The position numbers and the translations under genes are program-made. Source: Desulfobulbaceae bacterium (lineage in GTDB: Bacteria > Desulfobacterota > Desulfobulbia > Desulfobulbales > SURF-16). From it: a DNA stretch of 5,055 nucleotides. The notes under the pieces are model-generated. The model worked only from the letters and a program-made list of their open reading frames with translations. It ran no database searches and had not been told where the DNA came from. Below are positions 1-4,733 of the stretch, one piece after another. Location: NCBI GenBank assembly GCA_024763495.1, contig JANTFJ010000227.1, positions 1 to 5,055 of the forward strand. Direction: 5' to 3'. Within the stretch, counting starts at the first letter, position 1; each line of letters begins with the position of its first letter.

Positions 1-12
1 TGCCGCCATGTG

Positions 13-65
13 CCCGTTTCAACGCTCGCGATAATACATCAGGTATATCGCGGCGTTTAAACGGG
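13..65. repeat. Long imperfect inverted repeat (hairpin)
   Basis: Positions 13-19 (CCCGTTT) pair with 59-65, 21-25 (AACGC) with 53-57, and 27-33 (CGCGATA) with 46-52. This gives about 19 base pairs, broken only by a C20/T58 mismatch and a bulged T26, around a 12-base loop (34-45). No T-run follows position 65, so it does not look like an intrinsic terminator. A REP-type palindrome, a transposon-end hairpin or an mRNA-processing structure are all possible. The pairing is directly visible; the role is unknown. Confidence 0.75.
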
Positions 66-100
66 TGCAGGGTGGTGTTCATGGAGCGCTTACAATTCAG

Positions 101-200
101 GTAACTGCTCACCAGGAGGCTGTCCGAGAAAGCCCTTTCTGCGGAGTCTCGTACCTCGCTTACCTGATTAAGAAAAACTTCGGCACCCTGTAACCGTTAC
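101..200. repeat. Decayed element with GTAAC inverted ends
   Basis: The left end (GTAACTGCTCACCAGG, 101-116) is inverted relative to the right end (182-200, whose reverse complement begins GTAACGGTTACAGGGTGCC). The ends agree imperfectly and enclose about 100 bases with no reading frame. Related ends occur at 1210, 1441-1461, 4493 and 4581-4602. It resembles a degenerate miniature inverted-repeat element. The GTAA tip recalls IS66-family termini, but I see no transposase, so that link is a guess. It lies directly upstream of the methyltransferase gene. Confidence 0.5.
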
Positions 201-240
201 AATTAGTGTGGCTTGCGAAATTAAGGCGCTGGCCCGTTAG
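182..240 (+). repeat. Dispersed repeat, copy 1
   Basis: This copy reads GGCACCCTGTAACCGTTAC (182-200), then TTGCGAA at 213-219, and ends near GGCCCGTTAG (231-240). The same order of blocks occurs in the same orientation at 1441-1496 and 4582-4645: a CCCTGT..GTTAC block, a TTGCGAA-like block 10-20 bases later, and a C-rich ..GTTAG/C block. The copies are divergent, so this is an old, decayed family. Confidence 0.45.
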
Positions 241-265
241 TAGTTTCAAAAGAGGAATTATAATC

Positions 266-270
266 AGGAG
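266..270 (+). promoter_or_regulatory. Ribosome binding site that fixes the methyltransferase start
   Basis: AGGAG at 266-270 lies seven bases before the ATG at 278. This is the only well-placed Shine-Dalgarno in the region. It argues against starting farther upstream (an in-frame codon at 206 would add 24 residues unlike the family) and against the second in-frame ATG at 287. Confidence 0.85.
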
Positions 271-277
271 AATCATA

Positions 278-1063
278 ATGAGAAAAATGCAGATAATCGG
301 CGAAGATATGCATATCATGAATCCATTGATGTACAAAGCAGTCAGGGATCGAAATGAGCGGGAAATAGTCCACATCGCAAAACGCCAGCTTAAGGCCGGA
401 GCCCAGTCCCTTGATATTAATCTTGGCCAATCGCGGGAATTAGGCCGTTTAACGCCTTGGCTGGTGGAAACAATTCAGGCTGAAATTGCTGTTCCCCTCT
501 TTCTTTCTTCCCATGTTTTACACCAGCAGCGTGCCCTTGAGGTTCATAAGGGACGCCCCACTATAAACGCGGTTACGGCAAGCCCCGAAGAGTTGACGAA
601 AGCCATGGAAGTTGTCAGGTTTTTTGATGCCGATCTGGTAGTTTTGTTAGTTAGTTCCACTTTAACGCCGGTAGATGTTGATGGGCGGCTGCGGCTGGCT
701 GTTCAGGTTATGGAAAACGCGGAAAAGATCGGCCTGGGGCTGGAGCGTATCTATCTTGATCCACTGCTCACTATGCGGCCTGATCCGGTAGTTCGAGAAT
801 TAAATGGCGGCCTGCCGGATATTGACACCGTTCTTGAGTCTATCCAGATGATCGGTGAACTGTCCGCTCACCAGGTTAAGACCATAGTCGGCTTGAGCAA
901 TTCATCCGTATGCCTGTTACCGGGGCAGCGTTCCGCCCTCCACTGTCGATTACTGCCCATGCTGTATGAGGCTGGACTTGACGCGGTAATTATGAACTGC
1001 CGGGACAGCGCTCTATTAAAAATTGCTGAAAATCCTCTGGAAATGTGGCAGAATGCCGCTTGA
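278..1063 (+). CDS. Methyltetrahydrofolate:corrinoid methyltransferase-like pterin-binding protein (AcsE/MetH-H4folate-domain family), altered active site
   Basis: This is a 261-residue cytoplasmic protein, almost exactly the size of the acetogen methyltransferase AcsE (about 262), and it should form a single DHPS-like TIM barrel. Family landmarks are visible: IIGE near the N-terminus (6-9), SLDINLG with Asp46 and Asn48, TINAVTA with Asn97, YLDPL with Asp161, and VGLSNSS with Asn208. Known members move the N5-methyl of methyltetrahydrofolate to a corrinoid protein in the Wood-Ljungdahl or related C1 pathways. Two departures stand out. The family GERIN motif is GEDMH here, and the strand that normally reads LCLDS reads LFLSS, so the conserved Asp (Asp75 in Moorella AcsE, from memory) is Ser77. 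Pterin binding seems likely; ordinary transferase activity is uncertain. No corrinoid protein gene is adjacent, and a 538-bp gap separates it from the importer operon, so it is probably transcribed alone. A dihydropteroate synthase role is less likely because the signature motifs fit the methyltransferase branch better. Confidence 0.88.
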   Translation: MRKMQIIGEDMHIMNPLMYKAVRDRNEREIVHIAKRQLKAGAQSLDINLGQSRELGRLTPWLVETIQAEIAVPLFLSSHVLHQQRALEVHKGRPTINAVTASPEELTKAMEVVRFFDADLVVLLVSSTLTPVDVDGRLRLAVQVMENAEKIGLGLERIYLDPLLTMRPDPVVRELNGGLPDIDTVLESIQMIGELSAHQVKTIVGLSNSSVCLLPGQRSALHCRLLPMLYEAGLDAVIMNCRDSALLKIAENPLEMWQNAA

Positions 1064-1090
1064 TTCTCTTTTGTTTCATCGGCTCGCGGC

Positions 1091-1204
1091 TCATGGTTGA
1101 CAGTTTTCGCGGGGGGCGTCAAGCACGCGCATGGCAATCTCCCTGAATCCCTTACGAATGGGGCTGTTGCCGTCCGAGTGTACTTTCTTGAGCGTTATCA
1201 AATT
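1091..1204 (-). pseudogene. Coding-like relic, unidentified
   Basis: Reading the minus strand from 1204 down to a TGA stop (complement of 1091-1093) gives 37 open codons, bounded upstream by a stop at 1205-1207. The translation contains SDGNSPIRKGFREIAMRVLD and ends in APRENCQP, which has the charge pattern and variety of a real protein C-terminus. No methionine start with a ribosome-binding site precedes it, and it abuts a repeat end at 1210. I read it as a possible leftover of a gene or transposase, but I do not recognise the family. Chance openness cannot be excluded. Confidence 0.3.
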
Positions 1205-1209
1205 TTACG

Positions 1210-1230
1210 GTAACTACTCATGGGGTAAAC
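1210..1230 (+). repeat. Dispersed repeat end (GTAACTACTCA type)
   Basis: GTAACTACTCATGGGG begins at 1210. It matches the reverse complement of 1441-1461 (GTAACTGCTCACAGGG) at about 14 of 19 positions, so the two could be the inverted ends of one ~250-bp decayed element. It also matches 4493-4514 (ATAACTACTCACAGGG). Confidence 0.45.
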
Positions 1231-1325
1231 GCCTAACGCGTGCAAACTTCAGTATTTGTAACTGGTCGTAGTCTCCCTATGGTCGCTTACCTGCAGGGTG
1301 CCGTAGGTTTTCGTTATCAGACAGA

Positions 1326-1349
1326 CGCAGCATACTGGTGCTATGTAAG
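1326..1349 (+). repeat. Intergenic module shared with 4666-4688
   Basis: The stretch contains CGCA, then ATACT, then TGCTATGTAAG (1339-1349). The same three blocks in the same order and strand recur at 4666-4688, with an exact 11-base match over TGCTATGTAAG. This ties the gap before the importer to the gap before the tRNA. Confidence 0.45.
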
Positions 1350-1391
1350 CAGGTCAAAATAGACGAAGATGAGGTGCTGGTGAACACTTAG
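1345..1391 (+). repeat. Dispersed repeat, degenerate copy 2
   Basis: GTAAGCAG (1345), CGAAGAT (1364) and GGTGAACACTTAG (1379-1391) align in order with GTGAGCAG, CGAAGAT and GGTGAACGGTTAC of the copy that begins 105 bases downstream, needing only one or two single-base gaps. The two are best explained as a diverged tandem duplication. Confidence 0.45.
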
Positions 1392-1422
1392 AGGATGGAG
1401 TTTACCGAAAAAAGCAGCCTTT

Positions 1423-1435
1423 GGTGAACGATTAC
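1423..1435 (+). repeat. GGTGAACGATTAC repeat end
   Basis: GGTGAACGATTAC matches GGTGAACGGTTAC at 1484-1496 in 12 of 13 bases. The preceding CAGCCT (1416-1421) is also found, on the opposite strand, beside the end at 101-116, so the similarity extends beyond the 13-mer. Confidence 0.5.
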
Positions 1436-1440
1436 ATATG

Positions 1441-1496
1441 CGGTGCCCTGTGAGCAGTTACATTTTGCGAAGATTTGCTCCCCGGTGAACGGTTAC
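1441..1496 (+). repeat. Dispersed repeat, best-preserved copy 3
   Basis: CGGTGCCCTGTGAGCAGTTA begins at 1441, followed by TTGCGAAGAT (1465-1474) and CCCCGGTGAACGGTTAC (1480-1496). It contains two successive GTGARCRGTTAC ends 35 bases apart. It serves as the reference for the copies at 182-240, 1345-1391 and 4582-4645. Confidence 0.55.
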
Positions 1497-1544
1497 GGAG
1501 AATTTAAAGAAATTGTATCTGATAAATCAAATGATTAACCGCAA

Positions 1545-1563
1545 AATAATGGTAATGATTAAG
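1545..1563 (+). promoter_or_regulatory. Possible Fur box upstream of the importer operon
   Basis: AATAATGGTAATGATTAAG matches the classical 19-bp Fur consensus GATAATGATAATCATTATC at 14 positions by my count. Its first two hexamers are each 5/6. It lies about 40 bases before the binding-protein start, a reasonable operator position. The region is AT-rich, which raises the chance of a random match, and no promoter is clear beside it. If genuine, the importer would be iron-repressed. Confidence 0.35.
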
Positions 1564-1571
1564 TTCCCTGC

Positions 1572-1591
1572 AGGAGCCCAGCCCTCTGGGC
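1572..1591 (+). promoter_or_regulatory. Shine-Dalgarno plus hairpin before the binding-protein start
   Basis: AGGAG at 1572-1576 is the only strong ribosome-binding sequence before the ATG at 1602, but it lies 25 bases away. A perfect six-pair hairpin with a CCCT loop (GCCCAG 1576-1581 with CTGGGC 1586-1591) fills most of that distance. Folding it would leave about ten bases between the ribosome-binding site and the ATG. Alternatively it could restrict access, since its first base overlaps the AGGAG. The pairing is seen; the effect is inferred. Confidence 0.4.
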
Positions 1592-1601
1592 GATTCATGC
1601 T

Positions 1602-2552
1602 ATGAAATTTGTCCCATGTTTTATCGTCCAGAGGACTTGGTGCCTGCTACAGGGATTCTGTCGGGTTGCGGGCATAGTCGGCCTTTGTTTTATTGTCATT
1701 TTTCAGCTGTTGACCGGTTTAAGTTCGGCCCGCACCGTGGTTGACCAGGTTGGCCGGAGAGTCGAGGTTCCGGAGCATCCTCAAAAAATAATTTCCCTGA
1801 TGCCCAGTATTACTGAAATAATTTTTGAGCTGGGTCAGGAAAAAAAGCTCAAGGGGGTAACCCTGTTCAGTAGAAATCCTCCAGCGGCTTCCCGCTTGCC
1901 CAGGGTAGGGTCATATGTCCATCTTGACCTGGAAAAAATAGTCAGCCTGAAGCCTGATCTCTGCCTGGCTCTGAGGGACGGTAATCCAAGGTACATGGTC
2001 GACAAAATTGAGCAGCTGGCAATTCCGGTTTATGTGATTGATCCAAGAGATATGGATGGCATTATCGATTGCATTATCCGACTGGGAAGCCTTGTTGGTG
2101 CTGAATCTCAAGCCGCTGAGATTGTTTTGAAAATGCGCCAGAAAATTATGGCCGGCCATGCAATTGTCAGCCAGGCGAAATATCGGCCCAGGGTTTTTTT
2201 TCAAATAGATGCCTCCCCGATTATTTCAGCAGGCAGCAATACTTTTATTCAGCAGTTAATCACCATGGCAGGCGGTGAAAATCTGGCTGCCGGATCAACA
2301 GCTTATCCTCGTTATTCCTGGGAAGATATTTTAGAAATGCGGCCGGAGATAGTATTAATAGCCTCAATGGCAGGAGGACAGAGTGAGGATGAGCTGAAAG
2401 CCGGCTGGCTGCGCTGGCCCAGGATTCCGGCAGTTCGTGACAAGAGGATATATGTAGTTGATGCCGATCTTTTTGATCGACCGACACCCAGGCTGCTGGA
2501 TGGATTGCAGACATTGCTTCGGCTGATTCACCCGGAGTTGGGGCAACCATGA
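1602..2552 (+). CDS. ABC transporter substrate-binding protein, BtuF/TroA-type (corrinoid, haem or iron-siderophore)
   Basis: The 316-residue extracytoplasmic binding protein captures a metal chelate and delivers it to the permease encoded next. A hydrophobic export segment spans about residues 22-40, followed by SSA (41-43), a plausible signal-peptidase I site. No lipobox Cys is present, although most Gram-positive homologues are lipoproteins. The mature part opens with the typical DQVGRRVEVPEHPQKIISL, then MPSITEIIFELG (67-78), RLPRVGSYVHLDLEKIVSLKPDL (98-120), and in the second lobe ISAGSNTFIQQLITMAGGEN (208-227) and SWEDILEMRPEIVLIAS (239-255). Glu72 and Glu241 fall where BtuF-type proteins carry the acidic residues that dock onto permease arginines. 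The start is the first ATG in the frame after a stop at 1560-1562, and no alternative start precedes the signal segment. The usual BtuF GCSxYP-like stretch reads LFSRNPP. Its stop overlaps the next start as ATGA. Class is confident, ligand is not. Confidence 0.92.
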   Translation: MKFVPCFIVQRTWCLLQGFCRVAGIVGLCFIVIFQLLTGLSSARTVVDQVGRRVEVPEHPQKIISLMPSITEIIFELGQEKKLKGVTLFSRNPPAASRLPRVGSYVHLDLEKIVSLKPDLCLALRDGNPRYMVDKIEQLAIPVYVIDPRDMDGIIDCIIRLGSLVGAESQAAEIVLKMRQKIMAGHAIVSQAKYRPRVFFQIDASPIISAGSNTFIQQLITMAGGENLAAGSTAYPRYSWEDILEMRPEIVLIASMAGGQSEDELKAGWLRWPRIPAVRDKRIYVVDADLFDRPTPRLLDGLQTLLRLIHPELGQP

Positions 2553-3559
2553 ACTCGATAACTCGTTCCTCTTCTTCTCTGCCGGGCCGTCTCCTGTTGC
2601 TGGTCGTCATTCTGGGGCTGCTTTTACTGGCCGCAGTGATTGCCGGTCTGGCCTGCGGCTCTTCTTCCCTGGGCTTGAAAGACATATGGGCTCTGCTTAT
2701 TGGTCGGCCCGCCCCGGAATTCAGCCGAACTATCCTCTGGCAGATTCGTTTACCACGGGTAATCCTGGCTGGCCTGGCCGGGGCAACCCTGTCTCTGGGC
2801 GGCCTGGTATTTCAGGCCTTGTTGCGTAATCCCCTGGCAGAACCTTATATCCTCGGGATTTCCGGTGGTTCGGCAGTGGGGGCAATTGCGGCAATGCTGG
2901 CAGGGTTCAGTCCTTTTCCCGGCGTGGCCCTGGCTGCTTTTTCCGGTTCCATGCTTATTCTGGTTCTGGTGCTGGCCATTGGCGGCAGCCGTAGGGCTGA
3001 CAGCAGTGCCCTGCTGCTGGGCGGGGTAATGATGAATGCTTTTTGTTCAGCCCTGATCATGTTTTTAATTTCTCTGACAGAATCATCCCAGGTTCACCAT
3101 ATCCTTTTCTGGTTGATGGGCGATCTTTCCATTACGGATACGGAAAGAGTGCCTGTTCTCCTGTTAACCATACCCTGTTTCCTGATCATTATGTTAATGG
3201 CCCGGCCCTTGAACCTGCTGCTTATGGGGCAGGAAGGCGCGGCAGCGCTGGGAGTTAATGTGCGCCGGGTGTCCCTGCTGCTGCTTACCGTTACTACCCT
3301 TATGGTGAGCCTCGTGGTCTGTCAATGCGGTCTGGTAGGGTTTGTCGGCCTGGTTGTGCCCCATATCTTTCGGCAGCTGCTTGGCGCTGATCATCGGCAG
3401 CTGGTTCCGGCCTCGGTGCTGGGCGGGGCCTCCTTTCTGATTTTTTGTGATGTCCTGGCCCGGACGTTGCCTGCCGGCGGCGAAATGCCGGTGGGAATTA
3501 TCACTGCGATGACCGGCGCACCCCTTTTTGTTTTTCTACTCTGGAGGGCCCGGCAATGA
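2549..3559 (+). CDS. FecCD-family ABC importer permease (BtuC-like)
   Basis: The 336-residue polytopic inner-membrane protein should dimerise to form the import channel for the chelate brought by the upstream binding protein. A first membrane helix spans about 14-36. Family hallmarks follow in order: RLPR (67-70), the helix with Gln89, RNPLAEP (93-99), ILGISGGSAVGA (101-112), FWLMGDLS (187-194), the ATPase-contacting AAALGV region (231-236), GLVGFVGLVVPHIFR (261-275) and the closing PVGIITAMTGAPLF (314-327). Length matches the usual 320-350. The ATG overlaps the preceding stop by ATGA, with a weak GGAG (2534-2537) 11 bases before it, so translation is probably coupled. No break or missing motif is seen. 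FecCD permeases carry B12, haem and siderophores alike, so sequence alone does not name the substrate. Confidence 0.95.
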   Translation: MNSITRSSSSLPGRLLLLVVILGLLLLAAVIAGLACGSSSLGLKDIWALLIGRPAPEFSRTILWQIRLPRVILAGLAGATLSLGGLVFQALLRNPLAEPYILGISGGSAVGAIAAMLAGFSPFPGVALAAFSGSMLILVLVLAIGGSRRADSSALLLGGVMMNAFCSALIMFLISLTESSQVHHILFWLMGDLSITDTERVPVLLLTIPCFLIIMLMARPLNLLLMGQEGAAALGVNVRRVSLLLLTVTTLMVSLVVCQCGLVGFVGLVVPHIFRQLLGADHRQLVPASVLGGASFLIFCDVLARTLPAGGEMPVGIITAMTGAPLFVFLLWRARQ

Positions 3560-3612
3560 CGGTAAACATTTTTCAGCATGATTTCAGCAGTTAATTGTAT
3601 GTACTTTTTATT

Positions 3613-4401
3613 ATGACAGTGATAGCGCTTGATAAAATTGAATTCAGCAGCAGTTCCGGGCCGATTCTGGTTGATGTTTCCTTTAAGGTAAACCAGCGTG
3701 ACTTTTTTGTTATTATCGGCCCTAACGGGGCAGGTAAAACGACCCTTTTAAAAATAATCAGTGCTGTTATTAAACCGCAGCAAGGGAAAATAACTATATT
3801 TGACCGCCCATTGGCCGCTTATTCCCGCCTGGAACTTTCCCGAATAGTGGCCCTGGTTCCTCAACAGGAAACAGGTTTTCCGTTTACGGTAGAGGAAACT
3901 GTTTTGCTGGGTCGTTCACCTCATCTCGGCCTGCTGACCATTGAAGGGAAGCAGGATTTTGCCATTGCCCGGCAGGCCATGGAAATTACCGGGATAGACC
4001 ATCTTGCCGACCGGCGGCTTGACCAGGTAAGCGGTGGCGAATTACAGCGGGTTATTATTGCCAGGGCGATCTGTCAGCAGCCGCGCATCATGCTGCTGGA
4101 TGAACCAACCGCTGCCCTTGACCCTGCCCATCAACTGCGAATTATGGATATAATGGAACAACTGCGTCGGGAACAGGGAATGACTATTATCATGGTTTCT
4201 CATGATTTGAACCTTGCTGCTTTATATGGGACAAAACTGCTGCTTATAAAGGATGGCAAAGTTCGCAGGAGCGGCAAGGTTGGTGATGTCCTGCAGGCTG
4301 AGCAGTTAAAAAAATGCTATGGCTGTGATTTTTCAGTGGAAACTGATTCCCGTTCCGGCATGCTGCGGATCATGCCGGTTCCGGCAAAATTGCAACACTG
4401 A
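3613..4401 (+). CDS. ABC importer ATP-binding protein (BtuD/FhuC-like)
   Basis: This 262-residue cytoplasmic ATPase powers the permease encoded 53 bases upstream. Every nucleotide-binding motif is present: Walker A GPNGAGKTT (36-44), Q-loop Gln84 in LVPQQ, signature VSGGELQR (139-146), Walker B IMLLDEP (159-165), D-loop AALD (167-170) and the switch histidine in MVSHDLN (His197). The FPFTVEETVLLGR stretch (89-101) is typical of ATPases for iron chelates and B12. I chose ATG 3613 because MTVIALDKIEF matches the usual beginning; an in-frame TTG at 3595 would add six residues (MYVLFI). Neither has a good Shine-Dalgarno. A 12-codon frame (ATG 3578) ends in a TGA overlapping ATG 3613 as ATGA, so start-up by coupling is possible. 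It is the last gene of the operon, and no intrinsic terminator is evident directly after it. Confidence 0.94.
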   Translation: MTVIALDKIEFSSSSGPILVDVSFKVNQRDFFVIIGPNGAGKTTLLKIISAVIKPQQGKITIFDRPLAAYSRLELSRIVALVPQQETGFPFTVEETVLLGRSPHLGLLTIEGKQDFAIARQAMEITGIDHLADRRLDQVSGGELQRVIIARAICQQPRIMLLDEPTAALDPAHQLRIMDIMEQLRREQGMTIIMVSHDLNLAALYGTKLLLIKDGKVRRSGKVGDVLQAEQLKKCYGCDFSVETDSRSGMLRIMPVPAKLQH

Positions 4402-4447
4402 GAGTAAGATTTTTCAGTTGTTTAAGTGGATAAAAAGTAAATTTTAG

Positions 4448-4476
4448 TTGAATGATTGGCCTGTTTGCGGTATAGA
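4448..4476 (+). promoter_or_regulatory. Possible sigma-70-type promoter
   Basis: TTGAAT (4448-4453) and TATAGA (4471-4476) are exactly 17 bases apart. Each hexamer matches its consensus at 4 of 6 positions. Transcription would run rightward through the palindrome toward tRNA-Arg. The long leader this implies and the AT-rich setting keep confidence low. Confidence 0.3.
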
Positions 4477-4492
4477 ATATATTTCTTTATTT

Positions 4493-4602
4493 ATAACTAC
4501 TCACAGGGTACCGAATCTTTTCACGATCAGACCGGCTTACGTATAACTAATACGCTGCCCTGGCCTGATTGCAGAAAATTCCGGTACCCTGTTACCAGTT
4601 AC
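4493..4602. repeat. 110-bp imperfect palindrome, MITE-like
   Basis: The left end (ATAACTACTCACAGGGTACC, from 4493) and the reverse complement of the right end (GTAACTGGTAACAGGGTACC, from 4602) agree at about 18 of 24 positions, including an exact ACAGGGTACCG core. Inner arms also pair partly (ATCAG..CC at 4526-4533 with GG..CTGAT at 4562-4569), so the whole unit could fold back on itself. There is no coding capacity. Size and ends resemble the element at 101-200. No clear target-site duplication is visible. Confidence 0.6.
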
Positions 4603-4645
4603 AACGGTGGTTGGCGAAGTCAGGTTCCTTGCCCCGTGTGCTTTA
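4582..4645 (+). repeat. Dispersed repeat, copy 4
   Basis: CGGTACCCTGTTACCAGTTA begins at 4582, followed by a TTGGCGAAG block (4611-4619) and TTGCCCCGTGTGCTTTAG (4629-4645 region). The block order is that of 182-240 and 1441-1496 on the same strand. It overlaps the right arm of the palindrome, so the repeat family extends about 40 bases beyond the palindrome's GTTAC tip. Confidence 0.45.
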
Positions 4646-4665
4646 GATGTGAGTGATAAGGCTGG

Positions 4666-4688
4666 CGCAATACTAATTGCTATGTAAG
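4666..4688 (+). repeat. Intergenic module shared with 1326-1349
   Basis: CGCA, ATACT and TGCTATGTAAG (4678-4688) repeat the arrangement at 1326-1349, with the last 11 bases identical. Weaker similarity continues upstream (GTGATAAGGCTGG against GTTATCAGACAGA). Confidence 0.45.
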
Positions 4689-4733
4689 ACACATTATCGC
4701 GCGCAGCTGAAGTTAACCCTTATTTATAATTTT

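Larger units (their letters stand above)
1064..1601. other. 538-bp intergenic region of decayed repeats plus importer leader
   Basis: No intact gene is seen here. From left to right it holds a 37-codon coding-like relic on the minus strand (1091-1204), a GTAACTACTCATGGGG end (1210-1225), a weaker GTAACTGG copy (1259), a module shared with 4666-4688 (1326-1349), degenerate direct repeats (1345-1391, 1423-1435, 1441-1496), an AT-rich stretch (1500-1565) with a Fur-box-like site, and a hairpin just before the binding-protein start. I searched by eye for the conserved blocks of a cobalamin riboswitch and found none. I see no terminator after the methyltransferase gene and no convincing -35/-10 pair. 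Confidence 0.6.
4402..4733. other. 332-bp intergenic region with repeats before the tRNA
   Basis: No credible gene is present. It holds an AT-rich stretch (4402-4492) with one promoter-like pair, a 110-bp imperfect palindrome (4493-4602), a dispersed-repeat copy overlapping its right end (4582-4645), and the module shared with 1326-1349. A 66-codon frame at 4456-4656 runs through the palindrome, lacks a ribosome-binding site and looks accidental. Confidence 0.6.

Noticed and set aside
13..65. Integron attC site
   Set aside because: The outer arms have AAC and GTT, but do not fit the RYYYAAC and GTTRRRY core sites, and no integrase or cassette structure is present.
259..264. TATAAT just before the methyltransferase gene as a -10 box
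   Set aside because: Transcription would begin at or inside the AGGAG ribosome-binding site (266-270), and the sequence 16-18 bases upstream is not a good -35.
206..277. Upstream extension of the methyltransferase to position 206
   Set aside because: It adds 24 basic residues unlike the family, overlaps a repeat copy, and would ignore the well-placed AGGAG before ATG 278.
1345..1496. CRISPR array
   Set aside because: The repeats are too divergent, unequally spaced and inverted in part, and no cas gene is present.
1064..1601. Cobalamin riboswitch in the importer leader
   Set aside because: The expected conserved blocks were not found by eye. The small GCCCAG/CTGGGC hairpin alone does not qualify.
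2194..2201. Run of eight T in the binding-protein gene as a phase-variation tract
   Set aside because: The frame is intact, the tract is short and mid-gene, and nothing else suggests phase variation.
2260..2685. 141-codon minus-strand frame across the binding protein/permease junction
   Set aside because: It is antisense to two well-supported genes, and its composition follows from their codons.
4456..4656. 66-codon plus-strand frame between the ATPase and the tRNA
   Set aside because: No ribosome-binding site, no recognisable protein pattern, and it runs through a palindromic repeat.
4725..4730. TATAAT just before tRNA-Arg as its promoter
   Set aside because: It ends three bases before the first base of the tRNA, so initiation would fall inside the tRNA. 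No -35 is found at the right spacing.
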